From an uncultured Coriobacteriaceae bacterium (lineage in GTDB: Bacteria > Actinomycetota > Coriobacteriia > Coriobacteriales > Atopobiaceae), in NCBI GenBank assembly GCA_902773995.1, contig CACYGL010000001.1, forward strand, positions 140,499-204,498: DNA of 64,000 nt, given 5' to 3'. The position numbers and the translations under genes were made by a program. Below, piece by piece: positions 43,626 to 52,611 of the stretch (positions within the stretch are counted from its first letter, which is position 1; each line of letters begins with the position of its first letter). The notes under the pieces are model-generated. The model ran no database searches. It was not told where the DNA came from and was given only the letters and a program-made list of their open reading frames with translations.

Positions 43626-45722
43626 CTACTTTCGCTTCGAAAGTGCGCCAATATCGGCGACGTCACCAAAGACGCCAGCGAAACGGTTGAGAAGGCGCAG
43701 TCTGTTGTCCCTCACGGCCGGATCGGGGTCCATGACAAGAACGTCGGTGAAGAAGCGGTCGATGGGGCCACGGAGACCAGCGAGGGCCTCGCAGGCGGCG
43801 TCGAAGTCACCAGTGGCCAGGGCAGCCGAGACGGCCTTCTCGCCCTCCTCGCACGCGGCAAGAAGGGCCTTCTCCGCATCCCCAAGGACGCTCGCGTCGA
43901 CCTCAGTGCCGAGAGACGCGTTGGCAAGGTGGGCGGCGCGGGCATAGGCCGTGGCAAGGTCCTCGAAGAGCTCCGGGCTCTCGGAGCGAGCGCGGTCGAG
44001 GGCAGCGGCGCGGCGGACGAACTCCTCCGGGTCGATGACGCCGACGGCTCCCACTGCCTCGATGGCGTCGGGCGCAATGCCCTCGTCCTTGGCGATGGCA
44101 GCAAGGCGGCCCTGGAAGAAGGCGGCCACGGAAGAGGCAACCGCCTGGGCGTCAAACTCGATGCCCTGCTCGGCGTAGGACGCAAGCGCAAGCTCGATGA
44201 GCGGGCGCAGGTGCACGGCAGGAAGCGTACGCAGCATGGCAATCACGCCAATGGCGGCGCGGCGGACGGCAAAGGGGTCCGAGGAGCCGGTGGGCGGCTC
44301 GTCGATGGCAAAGATGCCGCATACGGTGTCAAGCTTGTCCGCTATGGCAACGCACTTGCCCACGATGCCAGAGGGGAGCTCGTCACCGGCAAAGCGCGGA
44401 CGGTAGTGCTCGCGGATGGCGTCGCAGACCTCCTGGGGCTCGCCGGCTGCCTTGGCGTAGTAGCCGCCCATGACGCCCTGCTGGTTGGTGAACTCGACCA
44501 CTGCCTGGCTCACGAGGTCTGCCTTGGCGAGGTGTGCCGCGCGCTTGGCAAGACCGCAGGTGCGCTCATTGGCGCCGGCCGCCTTTGCCACGGCCTCGGC
44601 GAGCACCTCCATCCGCGTGACCTTCTGGCGGACGGTGCCAAGCTTCTCCTGAAAGACAACGGTGCCCAGGCGCTCAACGAACTCGTCCATGGGGACCTTC
44701 AGGTCCTCCTCGTAGAAGAACTTGGCGTCATCGAGACGGGCACGCACGACGCGCTCGTTGCCATCGACCACAGTTGCGGAGACCTTGGGGTCTGCGTTGG
44801 AGACCACAACGAACTCGCGCGTGAGGTTGCCCTCGGCGTCATAGACGGGGAAGTAGCGCTGGTTGGAGAGCATGGACTCGCAGATGATCTCGTGCGGGAC
44901 CTTGAGGAACTCCTCGTCGAAGGTGCCAACCAGGACCGTGGGCCACTCGCAGAGGTTCACGACCTCGTCAAGCGTGCGCTTGGGGGTGTCCACTCGGCAA
45001 CCGGGACGCTCTGCCTCGGCCTGATGAATGCCCTCAAGGATTGCGGCACGGCGCTCGTCCTCGAGCAGCACGCCGTTCTCGCGCAGCACGTCGGCATAGG
45101 CGGCAGGGCTCTTGACCGCGTGGTCGCCAGCGCCAAGCACGCGGTGCCCGCGCGTGGTGCCAGCGCTCGTGACGTCGGCGTAGCTCACGGGCACAACGTC
45201 AGACCCGAGAAGGGCGCAAATCCAGCGGATGGGGCGCACGAAGGTCTGGTGCTCGGAGCCCCAGCGCTGGCTCCTGTAGTTGGGCCACTCGATGGAGCCG
45301 ATGACCTGCTCGGAGAGGGCGGAGAGGATCGGCGTTGCGGGGCGCGCGTCAACGTGCTTCTCGGCAAAGACGTACTCTCGGCCGTCAGAGTCCACGCGGC
45401 GCGCAAGCTGGGAGGCATCGACGCCAAACTTGCGGGCAAAGCCCTGGGCCGCCTTGGTGGGGGCGCCGTTGGCGTCAAAGGCAATGCTGGCAGCGGGGCC
45501 GCGCTTGACCTCGTTGAGCTCCTCGGTTGCAAGAGCAACGTCGTGGACGTAGGCGACGAGCCTTCTCGGCGTCTGGTGGGTCTCCACCTTGCCGTGAGCG
45601 AGGCCGGCCTCGTCCAGCCCCTTGCGAACAAGCTCGCCAAGCTGCACCACAGCGTGGTTGAGAGGTGCGGAGGGCATCTCTTCGCAGCCAATCTCGAGCA
45701 GGAAGTCCTTGGTCTCGGCCAT
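43626..45722 (-). CDS. glyS: Glycyl-tRNA synthetase beta subunit
   Basis: 698 residues. Starts KDFLLEIGCEEMPSAPL, then KVETHQTPRRLVAYV, KGPAASIAFDA-like substrate region, SIEWPNYRSQRWGSEHQTFVRPIRWICALLG, CEWPTVLVGTFDEEFL, FFYEEDLKVPMDEFVERL, and HD-like and DALR-like C-terminal regions with DKLDTVCGIFAI and VMDPDPAVRDNRLRLL. It begins directly after the glyQ stop (TAG-ATG). Pairs with glyQ as an alpha2-beta2 enzyme. Confidence 0.96.
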   Translation of the reverse strand: MAETKDFLLEIGCEEMPSAPLNHAVVQLGELVRKGLDEAGLAHGKVETHQTPRRLVAYVHDVALATEELNEVKRGPAASIAFDANGAPTKAAQGFARKFGVDASQLARRVDSDGREYVFAEKHVDARPATPILSALSEQVIGSIEWPNYRSQRWGSEHQTFVRPIRWICALLGSDVVPVSYADVTSAGTTRGHRVLGAGDHAVKSPAAYADVLRENGVLLEDERRAAILEGIHQAEAERPGCRVDTPKRTLDEVVNLCEWPTVLVGTFDEEFLKVPHEIICESMLSNQRYFPVYDAEGNLTREFVVVSNADPKVSATVVDGNERVVRARLDDAKFFYEEDLKVPMDEFVERLGTVVFQEKLGTVRQKVTRMEVLAEAVAKAAGANERTCGLAKRAAHLAKADLVSQAVVEFTNQQGVMGGYYAKAAGEPQEVCDAIREHYRPRFAGDELPSGIVGKCVAIADKLDTVCGIFAIDEPPTGSSDPFAVRRAAIGVIAMLRTLPAVHLRPLIELALASYAEQGIEFDAQAVASSVAAFFQGRLAAIAKDEGIAPDAIEAVGAVGVIDPEEFVRRAAALDRARSESPELFEDLATAYARAAHLANASLGTEVDASVLGDAEKALLAACEEGEKAVSAALATGDFDAACEALAGLRGPIDRFFTDVLVMDPDPAVRDNRLRLLNRFAGVFGDVADIGALSKRK

Positions 45723-46634
45723 CTAGGCCACCTCCCCCTTCGTGGATGCGTCGTCCTTCTCGCCAGTCACCTCGGCGAGGTAGGCCTCGCAGCAGTCCTT
45801 AGCAACGGTACGGACGCGCAGGATGTAGTTGGCACGCTCGGTAGCGGAGATTGCCCCGCGGGAGTCGAGCAGGTTGAACGCGTGGCTGCACTTCATCACG
45901 CAGTCGTAGGCGGGAAGCGGCAGGTGCGCGTCGAGGCAGGAGTGGCACTCCGCCTCGTACTCGTCGAACTTCTCGCGCATGAGTTCGACGTTGGCAACCT
46001 CGAAGTTGTACGCAGAGAACTCGCGCTCGTTCTCAAGGAAGACGTCGCCATAGGTCATGGGCGTGCCGTCAGGCAGGTAGCTCCACACGATGTCATAGAC
46101 CGAGTTCACGCCCTGCGCATACATGGCGATGCGCTCGAGGCCATAGGTGATCTCGACGGGCACGGGGTCGACCTCAATGCCGCCCACCTGCTGGAAGTAG
46201 GTGAACTGCGTGACCTCCATGCCATCCATCCACACCTCCCAGCCAAGTCCCCAGGCGCCAAGCGTGGGGCTCTCCCAGTCGTCCTCGACAAAGCGGACGT
46301 CGTGCTCGGCGGGGTCAAGGCCGATGGCGGCAAGAGAGCCGAGGTAGAGGTCCTGCGAGTCGACGGGCGATGGCTTGAGGAGCACCTGGAACTGGTAGTA
46401 GTGCTGCAGGCGGTTGGGGTTCTCGCCATAGCGGCCGTCCGCCGGGCGACGGCACGGCTGCGGATAGCAGGTGCGCCAGGCGGCGGGGCCAAGCGAGCGC
46501 AGGAGGGTGGCCGTGTGGAACGTGCCCGCGCCCACCTCTGAGTCGTACGGCTGCATCACGGTACAGCCCTTGTCGGCCCAATAGTGCTCAAGGGCGAGGA
46601 TCATGTCTTGGAACGTAAGCGGGCTTTCGCTCAT
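45723..46634 (-). CDS. glyQ: Glycyl-tRNA synthetase alpha subunit
   Basis: Catalytic class II subunit. 303 residues from ATG 46634 after GGAGGAAGGACGG. Strong family blocks: [110 protein letters not shown] longer frame upstream overlaps lepB and is not coding. Confidence 0.97.
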   Translation of the reverse strand: MSESPLTFQDMILALEHYWADKGCTVMQPYDSEVGAGTFHTATLLRSLGPAAWRTCYPQPCRRPADGRYGENPNRLQHYYQFQVLLKPSPVDSQDLYLGSLAAIGLDPAEHDVRFVEDDWESPTLGAWGLGWEVWMDGMEVTQFTYFQQVGGIEVDPVPVEITYGLERIAMYAQGVNSVYDIVWSYLPDGTPMTYGDVFLENEREFSAYNFEVANVELMREKFDEYEAECHSCLDAHLPLPAYDCVMKCSHAFNLLDSRGAISATERANYILRVRTVAKDCCEAYLAEVTGEKDDASTKGEVA

Positions 46635-46672
46635 ATCCGTCCTTCCTCCGGGAGGAGACGCCGACGCGGCCG

Positions 46673-47233
46673 CTAGAGGGCCTTCACGTCGGAAATCGGC
46701 CAATAGATGCAGAGTATCTTCGACGTCACCGAGCTCACCCTCACTGGCCCAAAGTAGCGCGAGTCGAGGGAGTTGGTGCGGTTGTCGCCCATAACCCAGA
46801 TGTAGCCATCCGGGATGGTGTATGGATAGCTAATGCCTGCCGAGCCAGCCTGGTCCGAAAGCGAGTAGCTGGGCTTGCCAAGGGTATAGGAGGACTCGTC
46901 GAGCTGGACCCCGTCCACGTAGACATTGCCGTCACGCAGGTCGACGGTCTGGCCGGCAACGGCAATCACACGCTTAACGAGGGTGGTTCCGGGCTCGCGC
47001 GGGCTCTCGAAAGTCACAACGTCACCCGCTTTGGGAGACTCCCAGTTGAGTGTGACCTTCTCGCCAAGGAGCAGGTCTCCCTCCTGGATGGTCTCAAGCA
47101 TGGAGCCCGAGGGGACCTCGTAAACCCCCACCACAAAGGTGCGTAGGAGCAGAGCCACGCCAAGCGCAACGAGGATGGTCACGACAACGTCGAGAAAGCC
47201 GCCCTTCTTCTCCTTTGCCTTGCCCTTGGCCAC
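46673..47233 (-). CDS. lepB: Signal peptidase I
   Basis: Removes signal peptides of exported proteins at the membrane. 186 residues. A Lys-rich start, one membrane anchor ([19 protein letters not shown]), the nucleophile in [10 protein letters not shown], the general base lysine in [14 protein letters not shown], and the conserved [22 protein letters not shown]. The GTG start is one base after the trmD stop with GGGGAG. Typical single-anchor Gram-positive form. Confidence 0.95.
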   Translation of the reverse strand: MAKGKAKEKKGGFLDVVVTILVALGVALLLRTFVVGVYEVPSGSMLETIQEGDLLLGEKVTLNWESPKAGDVVTFESPREPGTTLVKRVIAVAGQTVDLRDGNVYVDGVQLDESSYTLGKPSYSLSDQAGSAGISYPYTIPDGYIWVMGDNRTNSLDSRYFGPVRVSSVTSKILCIYWPISDVKAL

Positions 47234-47234
47234 G

Positions 47235-48014
47235 CTACTCCCCTTCTACTACAGAACCGTCGTTGCCGGGCCGTTGTGAATCATGGCCCTCCCCCATCGC
47301 CCGGTGCGCAAGCTCCCACTCTTCCGCAGAGAGACCGGCACCGTCAAGCAAGTCGGGGCGCCAGCGGGCAGTGCGCTCGATGGCGCTTTTCCTACGCCAG
47401 GCGTTCACCGCTCCGTGGTCGCCGGAGAGAAGGACCTCAGGCACGCGTTGCCCATCATAGTCCGCCGGGCGCGTGTACTGAGCGTACTCGAGCAGTCCAT
47501 CCGAGAATGACTCGTCGCGAGCGCTCATCTCGTCCCCAAGAGCACCAGGCAACAGGCGCACCACGGCGTCGATAACGACAAGCGCGGGAAGCTCCCCGCC
47601 CGTGAGAACATAATCTCCCAACGACAGGACGTCGTCAGCGAGGCTGTAGGCGCGCTCATCCATACCCTCGTAGCGACCGCAGACAAAGAGTAGGCGCTTC
47701 TCGTGGGAGAGACGCTCTGCCACAGCCTCGTCAAAGCGACGGCCGCAGGGCGAGAAGAACACCACGTGCGGAGCACACTCTCCGCGAGAAGAAATGTCGC
47801 GAACCGCCTCGAAGATAGGCGCAGGCTTCATCAGCATGCCCTGGCCGCCGCCAAACGGCGCATCGTCAACCGTGCGATGCCGGTCATGGGTCCAGTCCCT
47901 GAGGTCGTACGCCTCAAACGAGAAGATGCCCTTGGCTTGCGCACGCCCCATGATCGAGGCATCCAGGTAGGGCGAGAAGACGCCCGGAAAGACAGAGAGG
48001 GTCTCGATGATCAC
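47235..48014 (-). CDS. trmD: tRNA (guanine-37-N1)-methyltransferase
   Basis: Makes m1G37, needed for reading-frame maintenance. 259 residues of the SPOUT fold: ETLSVFPGVFSPYLDASIMGRA, DDAPFGGGQGMLMKPAP, LLFVCGRYEGMDERAYSLADDVLSLGDYVLTGGELPALVVIDAVVRLLPG form the knot. Starts GTG overlapping the rimM stop (GTGA). Conserved rpsP-rimM-trmD order. Confidence 0.96.
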   Translation of the reverse strand: MIIETLSVFPGVFSPYLDASIMGRAQAKGIFSFEAYDLRDWTHDRHRTVDDAPFGGGQGMLMKPAPIFEAVRDISSRGECAPHVVFFSPCGRRFDEAVAERLSHEKRLLFVCGRYEGMDERAYSLADDVLSLGDYVLTGGELPALVVIDAVVRLLPGALGDEMSARDESFSDGLLEYAQYTRPADYDGQRVPEVLLSGDHGAVNAWRRKSAIERTARWRPDLLDGAGLSAEEWELAHRAMGEGHDSQRPGNDGSVVEGE

Positions 48015-48535
48015 TGGACGTCACCGCCGTCGACAAGGCCCGAAGGCACGCGGACCCGAATGGCGCCGGTATCCGGAACCTCCAGGACAACGTCTTCCAC
48101 AACGGGCACAAGCACCTCGCCAAACGGACCCTCGATAACCCAGACATCGTTGGCGGGCCCCACCATGACCTCCTCGATGGTGCCGAGAAAGCCAAGGCTC
48201 TCGTCAGTGACCTCGCGACCAAAGAGCGCCTCGGCGTCGTGAAGCGCAACGTCATCCGGCAGGTCTTTCTCGCATGCGAGGAGGTAGCGACCACGAAGGC
48301 CGTCAGCCTCATTGATGCCCGTCACGCCAGAAAGCGAGACAAGCTGGCCATGCGCGCCTTCGGAGACGCGCTTCACCACGTGGGACCTTGGTCCCTTGAG
48401 ACGAGGAGGCACCACGAAGACCTCGAGGCCCTCGCGAACAAGAGGGGGAAGGCCGTGAACGGTAACCGTCACGACCTCCCCCGTTCTTCCGTGTGACTTC
48501 TCGACACGGGCTATGACTCTGTAGCGATCACGCAA
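48011..48535 (-). CDS. rimM: 16S rRNA processing protein RimM
   Basis: Assembly factor for the 30S head that binds S19. 174 residues: RYRVIARVEKSHGRTGEVVTVTVHGLPPLV at the N-terminus (beta barrel) and a PRC-barrel C-terminal domain with FGREVTDESLGFLGTIEEVMVGPANDVWVIEGP and VLVPVVEDVVLEVP. The start is the TTG at 48535; there is no nearby ATG. Six bases after the KH gene stop. Confidence 0.92.
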   Translation of the reverse strand: MRDRYRVIARVEKSHGRTGEVVTVTVHGLPPLVREGLEVFVVPPRLKGPRSHVVKRVSEGAHGQLVSLSGVTGINEADGLRGRYLLACEKDLPDDVALHDAEALFGREVTDESLGFLGTIEEVMVGPANDVWVIEGPFGEVLVPVVEDVVLEVPDTGAIRVRVPSGLVDGGDVQ

Positions 48536-48541
48536 GGTAGC

Positions 48542-48829
48542 CTAGCCTACGACCTCGACCTCGACAGAGGTCCCCACGCGCTGCCCAAGGGCGCGCGCGA
48601 GGGTACGGATGGCCTTGATCGTGCGGCCCTTGCGGCCAATCACGCGACCAGCGTCCTCCTCGGCACACGTAACCTCGATGAGGGAGCCCTCGTCGCTGTC
48701 AGTGACGTCAAGCGAGACGGCACCCTCGTCGTCAACGAGACCGCAGACAATGTACTCCACAAGGTCCGCGACCTTGTCAGAGGGCATCTCCTGCTCCTCG
48801 TCGACCTCGTCGTTAATGGTGTCTTCCAT
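48542..48829 (-). CDS. khpA: KH-domain RNA-binding protein (KhpA/YlqC)
   Basis: 95 residues from the ATG at 48829; a longer frame lies inside rpsP. Acidic start (MEDTINDEVDEEQEM), then DLVEYIVCGLVDDEGAVSL and the KH core EEDAGRVIGRKGRTIKAIRTLARA with the GxxG loop GRKG. Small RNA-binding partner of KhpB in Gram-positive bacteria, almost always encoded between rpsP and rimM, as here. Eleven bases after rpsP. Confidence 0.92.
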   Translation of the reverse strand: MEDTINDEVDEEQEMPSDKVADLVEYIVCGLVDDEGAVSLDVTDSDEGSLIEVTCAEEDAGRVIGRKGRTIKAIRTLARALGQRVGTSVEVEVVG

Positions 48830-48839
48830 GGAGGCGCCC

Positions 48840-49175
48840 CTACTCGGCAGCAGCCTCAGCAGCCTCCTCGGCCGCCTTGGCAGCCTTGGCAGCGGCCTTC
48901 TTGGAGATCTTGGCCTTCTTCTCGACGACGGGCTGACCGTTGCGGACAACGTCGATGAGGTGAGAGACGGAGTTGGTGGGCTGGGCGCCCTTGGAAATCC
49001 AAGCGTCGACCTTCTCGAGGTCAATCTCGATGGTCTTGGGGTTGGTCAGGGGGTTGTAACGGCCCACCTGCTCGATGTAGCGGCCATCGCGAGGCATGCG
49101 GCTGTCGGCGACGACGATGCGATAGTACGGACGCTTCTTGGCACCGTGACGGGCCAGACGAATCTTAACTGCCAA
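48840..49175 (-). CDS. rpsP: 30S ribosomal protein S16
   Basis: 111 residues from the TTG at 49175, which has GGAGGAG six bases upstream. Conserved [45 protein letters not shown], then [16 protein letters not shown]. The Ala/Lys/Glu-rich tail of about 30 residues is common in Actinomycetota. First gene of the rpsP-khpA-rimM-trmD-lepB operon. A weak TAGAAT -10 lies about 70 bases upstream in the divergent gap. Confidence 0.94.
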   Translation of the reverse strand: MAVKIRLARHGAKKRPYYRIVVADSRMPRDGRYIEQVGRYNPLTNPKTIEIDLEKVDAWISKGAQPTNSVSHLIDVVRNGQPVVEKKAKISKKAAAKAAKAAEEAAEAAAE

Positions 49176-49289
49176 TGAAAACTCCTCCATACGAGCGGTG
49201 CCCTGGTGTAGTGTCATGGCTGCACCGCATAGCCACATAGCAACTAGACATTCTACGCCCACGTGCTTACGGGGTGCATCGACTAGCCG

Positions 49290-49306
49290 TTTAAGTGGGA
49301 TTTAAG
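49290..49306 (+). promoter_or_regulatory. Direct repeat upstream of the response regulator gene
   Basis: TTTAAG-N5-TTTAAG with 11-base period, the spacing bound by OmpR/PhoB-type regulators. It lies 52 bases before the ATG of the response regulator, in the gap divergent to rpsP, and may be an autoregulatory site. Confidence 0.45.
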
Positions 49307-49357
49307 ACTCACAACGTACGATTATCCAGGCAGGACGCAAATTTAGGAGGAACCCTC

Positions 49358-50035
<678 letters not shown>

Positions 50036-50071
50036 CAGGAGACCGCCGGACCTTGCTGGGAGGTGCCTCGG

Positions 50072-51301
50072 ATGCTGCAGAAGCTTCGCAGGGAGTTCGT
50101 TGTCATAACCATGGCCCTTGTCGGACTGGTTCTTGTGGTTGCTCTTGGATCGGCGCTTGTGAGCAGCTACATGAACCAGTCCAGCATGGTCTATTCGGCG
50201 CTGACCCATGGGCTCAAGGAAGACCTCGACTTCACGCCGCGCTTTGGCGACCAGGGAGACGGGGACGAGTCACATGGGCCCAACTGGCTCACGCTCTCGG
50301 CTGACGTCTCGACCGACGGCACCATCATTGCGAAAAGCTCCTACTACATTGACCCCGACGTCCTCACACAGGTAATCGCAGAGGTCCTTTCATCGAACGA
50401 AGACTCTGGACACGACGCGAACCTGCACCTCTCGTGGATGCGCACACAGAACGAGACCGGTTGGCGCATCTCCATCGTCGATACGCAGTCCGTTGACGCC
50501 GCCCTCGCGCGGCAGACCGCAACCGACGTCGTGATTGTACTTGTCGCCATGGCGGTACTATTTGCCATAGTCTGGGTCCTCTCGGCATGGATCATGAAGC
50601 CCATTCAGAAGTCGTGGGACTCTCAGCGGCGCTTTGTGTCCGACGCATCGCACGAGCTCAAGACCCCGCTTGCCGTCATCCTTGCCAACACGCAGATACT
50701 GCTCGACGACCCCCAGATGCCCGAGGAGACCCGCACATGGGTCGAGAGCACCAACGACGAGGCAAGCCACATGAAGGCACTTGTGGAGGACCTGCTCACG
50801 TTGGCCCGCACGGACGAGGCGCAGGCAGACGGCGCCAAGCACGTCCTTGCCTTCGAGGACGTTGACCTCTCAGAGGTGGTCGACGAGTGCGCCATCGAGT
50901 TCGATGGCGTTGCCTACGAGCGCGGCTGCTCAATCGAGAGTGACATCGAGCCAAACATCCACATCCAGGCAGACCGGACACAGATCGCGCGGGCTGTGCG
51001 GACGCTTGTCGACAACGCAACCAAGTACGCCACAAAGGGGACTGCCGTGAGCGTGCGCCTCAAGAGGGCCGACAAGCACGTGGTGCTCACCGTGAACAAC
51101 GCGAGCGCACCCATGGACCCCGACGACCTCGAGCACATCTTCGACCGCTTCTACCGCTCCGACAAGGCGCGCAGCCGCGAGGAGACCGGCGGCTTTGGCC
51201 TAGGGCTTGCCATCTGCAAGGGCATCGTCGACGCCCATGGCGGCTCCATCGCCGCCACGAGCACCGCCGAGGAGGGCACCACCTTCACCATCACCCTATA
51301 A
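50072..51301 (+). CDS. Membrane sensor histidine kinase
   Basis: 409 residues from the ATG at 50072, eight bases after GGGAGG. Two membrane helices (about 8-33 and 153-175) flank an extracytoplasmic sensor region of about 115 residues without a recognised domain. HisKA has H194 in FVSDASHELKTPLAV; the ATPase shows N box LVDNATKYA, F box IFDRFYRSDKAR and G box GGFGLGLAICKGIVDAHGG. It is the partner of the preceding regulator and its stop overlaps a TATAAT sequence before dinB. Confidence 0.93.
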   Translation: MLQKLRREFVVITMALVGLVLVVALGSALVSSYMNQSSMVYSALTHGLKEDLDFTPRFGDQGDGDESHGPNWLTLSADVSTDGTIIAKSSYYIDPDVLTQVIAEVLSSNEDSGHDANLHLSWMRTQNETGWRISIVDTQSVDAALARQTATDVVIVLVAMAVLFAIVWVLSAWIMKPIQKSWDSQRRFVSDASHELKTPLAVILANTQILLDDPQMPEETRTWVESTNDEASHMKALVEDLLTLARTDEAQADGAKHVLAFEDVDLSEVVDECAIEFDGVAYERGCSIESDIEPNIHIQADRTQIARAVRTLVDNATKYATKGTAVSVRLKRADKHVVLTVNNASAPMDPDDLEHIFDRFYRSDKARSREETGGFGLGLAICKGIVDAHGGSIAATSTAEEGTTFTITL

Positions 51302-51302
51302 T
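51297..51302 (+). promoter_or_regulatory. TATAAT overlapping the kinase stop, seven bases before dinB
   Basis: A perfect -10 hexamer ends six bases before the dinB ATG, the arrangement of leaderless actinobacterial transcripts. The kinase stop TAA is part of it. No -35 is evident and the sequence before the ATG (cgaggt) is too close to serve as a normal ribosome site. Confidence 0.4.
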
Positions 51303-51308
51303 CGAGGT

Positions 51309-52571
51309 ATGACAGAGAGAGCACACGACATCCTCGAATGGGACGGACCGGCCATTGGCCTTCTCGACCTCGACGCGTTCTTCGCGTCGGTCGAGCAGCT
51401 CGACCATCCCGAGTGGCGCGGGCTGCCCGTGATTGTAGGCGGCTCCGCCGACCATCGCGGCGTGGTCTCGACGGCATCCTACGAGGCAAGGCGCTATGGC
51501 GTACACTCCGGCATGCCATCTGCGCAGGCAAGGAGACTCTGCCCCAACGCCATATGGACGCAGGGTAACTTCACCCGCTACCGCGAGGTGAGCGCCGCTG
51601 TCATGGACATCCTCACTTCCGAGACACCGCTCGTAGAGCAGGTCTCCATCGACGAGGCGTTCTTCGACGTGACCCCGGGGCGTTTCTCGCGCGAGAACCC
51701 CATAGAGATCTGCCGTCGCGTGCAGGCTCGTGTTGCCAAACTTGGAGTGAGCTGCTCCATTGGACTTGGCGTCAACAAGACCGTCGCAAAGATTGCCTCC
51801 GAAAGGGATAAGCCACGAGGGCTCACGGTTGTCTTCCCAGGCACCGAGGGAACATTTTTGGCTCCCCTTCCCACGGGGGCCATGAGTGGCGTGGGACCTG
51901 CCACCGAGCGGCGCCTTGCCACCATGGGCATACACACGCTTGGGGACCTGGCACGGGCGGACGCCAAAGAGCTGCGCGCGACGTTTGGCGTAACGGGACC
52001 CCGGCTGGTGGAGCGCGCGGCGGGCCTTGAGAGAAGCCGCGTGGCAGAGCGCGCCATGCCCGAGGAGGCTAAGTCCGTCTCGAACGAGCGGACGTTCGAC
52101 CATGACCTTACGACCGGGGACGAGGTGCGCGCTGCCGTGCTCCACATAGCCGCGATGACGGGAAGAAGGCTGCGCCGAAAGGGACTTGCCGGCAGCACCG
52201 TCACCCTCAAGCTTCGCTATGCGGACCTCCACGTACGCACGGCTCAGCGACAGCTCCCCTCTCCTACCAACGACGAGCATGTCTTTGGTCCTGTTGCCGT
52301 TGACCTGCTAACTGGGCTTTGGCGCGAGGGGACGCCGGTACGCCTTGTGGGCGTGGGGATTTCGGACTTCTCGGACGGCCTAGGCCAGCAGATGGGCCTC
52401 TTTGAAGAGACAAGCGAATCCGCCGGCGCCCATCGCGACCAGGCAGCCCTCACGAAGCTCACGGATGCCCTGCGCGACCGCTTTGGCGACGACGCCGTGA
52501 GCTATGGCCGAGACCTGCGCTTCCGCGACCACACCACGGGAACCGCGCCCATGGGTAAGAACGACGGATGA
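51309..52571 (+). CDS. dinB: DNA polymerase IV (Y family)
   Basis: Error-prone lesion-bypass polymerase. 420 residues from the ATG at 51309; a longer frame lies inside the kinase gene. Palm residues D20 (LLDLDAFFASVEQ), D115 and E116 (VSIDEAFFDV); fingers ASYEARRYGVHSGMPSAQARRLCP; thumb helix-hairpin-helix MSGVGPATERRLATMGIHTLGDLA; little finger RRKGLAGSTVTLKLRYAD; and a C-terminal clamp-binding motif QQMGLFE. Its stop TGA opens the palindrome at 52569-52597. Confidence 0.94.
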   Translation: MTERAHDILEWDGPAIGLLDLDAFFASVEQLDHPEWRGLPVIVGGSADHRGVVSTASYEARRYGVHSGMPSAQARRLCPNAIWTQGNFTRYREVSAAVMDILTSETPLVEQVSIDEAFFDVTPGRFSRENPIEICRRVQARVAKLGVSCSIGLGVNKTVAKIASERDKPRGLTVVFPGTEGTFLAPLPTGAMSGVGPATERRLATMGIHTLGDLARADAKELRATFGVTGPRLVERAAGLERSRVAERAMPEEAKSVSNERTFDHDLTTGDEVRAAVLHIAAMTGRRLRRKGLAGSTVTLKLRYADLHVRTAQRQLPSPTNDEHVFGPVAVDLLTGLWREGTPVRLVGVGISDFSDGLGQQMGLFEETSESAGAHRDQAALTKLTDALRDRFGDDAVSYGRDLRFRDHTTGTAPMGKNDG

Positions 52572-52597
52572 GACAAAGGGAAACTCCCTTTGTCTCA
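52569..52597. repeat. 29-bp palindrome, copy 2, containing the dinB stop codon
   Basis: Identical to 20283-20311: 13-bp arms around a 3-base loop. The first TGA is the dinB stop. It stands between convergent dinB and the nucleoside permease gene (stop at 52612), so it may terminate both. Confidence 0.8.
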
Positions 52598-52611
52598 TCC
52601 AAACGACGACG

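Noticed and set aside
40414..46541. Very long plus-strand open frames opposite ppdK and glyS/glyQ
   Set aside because: They are mirror frames produced by high GC and codon bias; the minus-strand products are clear full-length enzymes and the plus frames lack motifs and ribosome sites.
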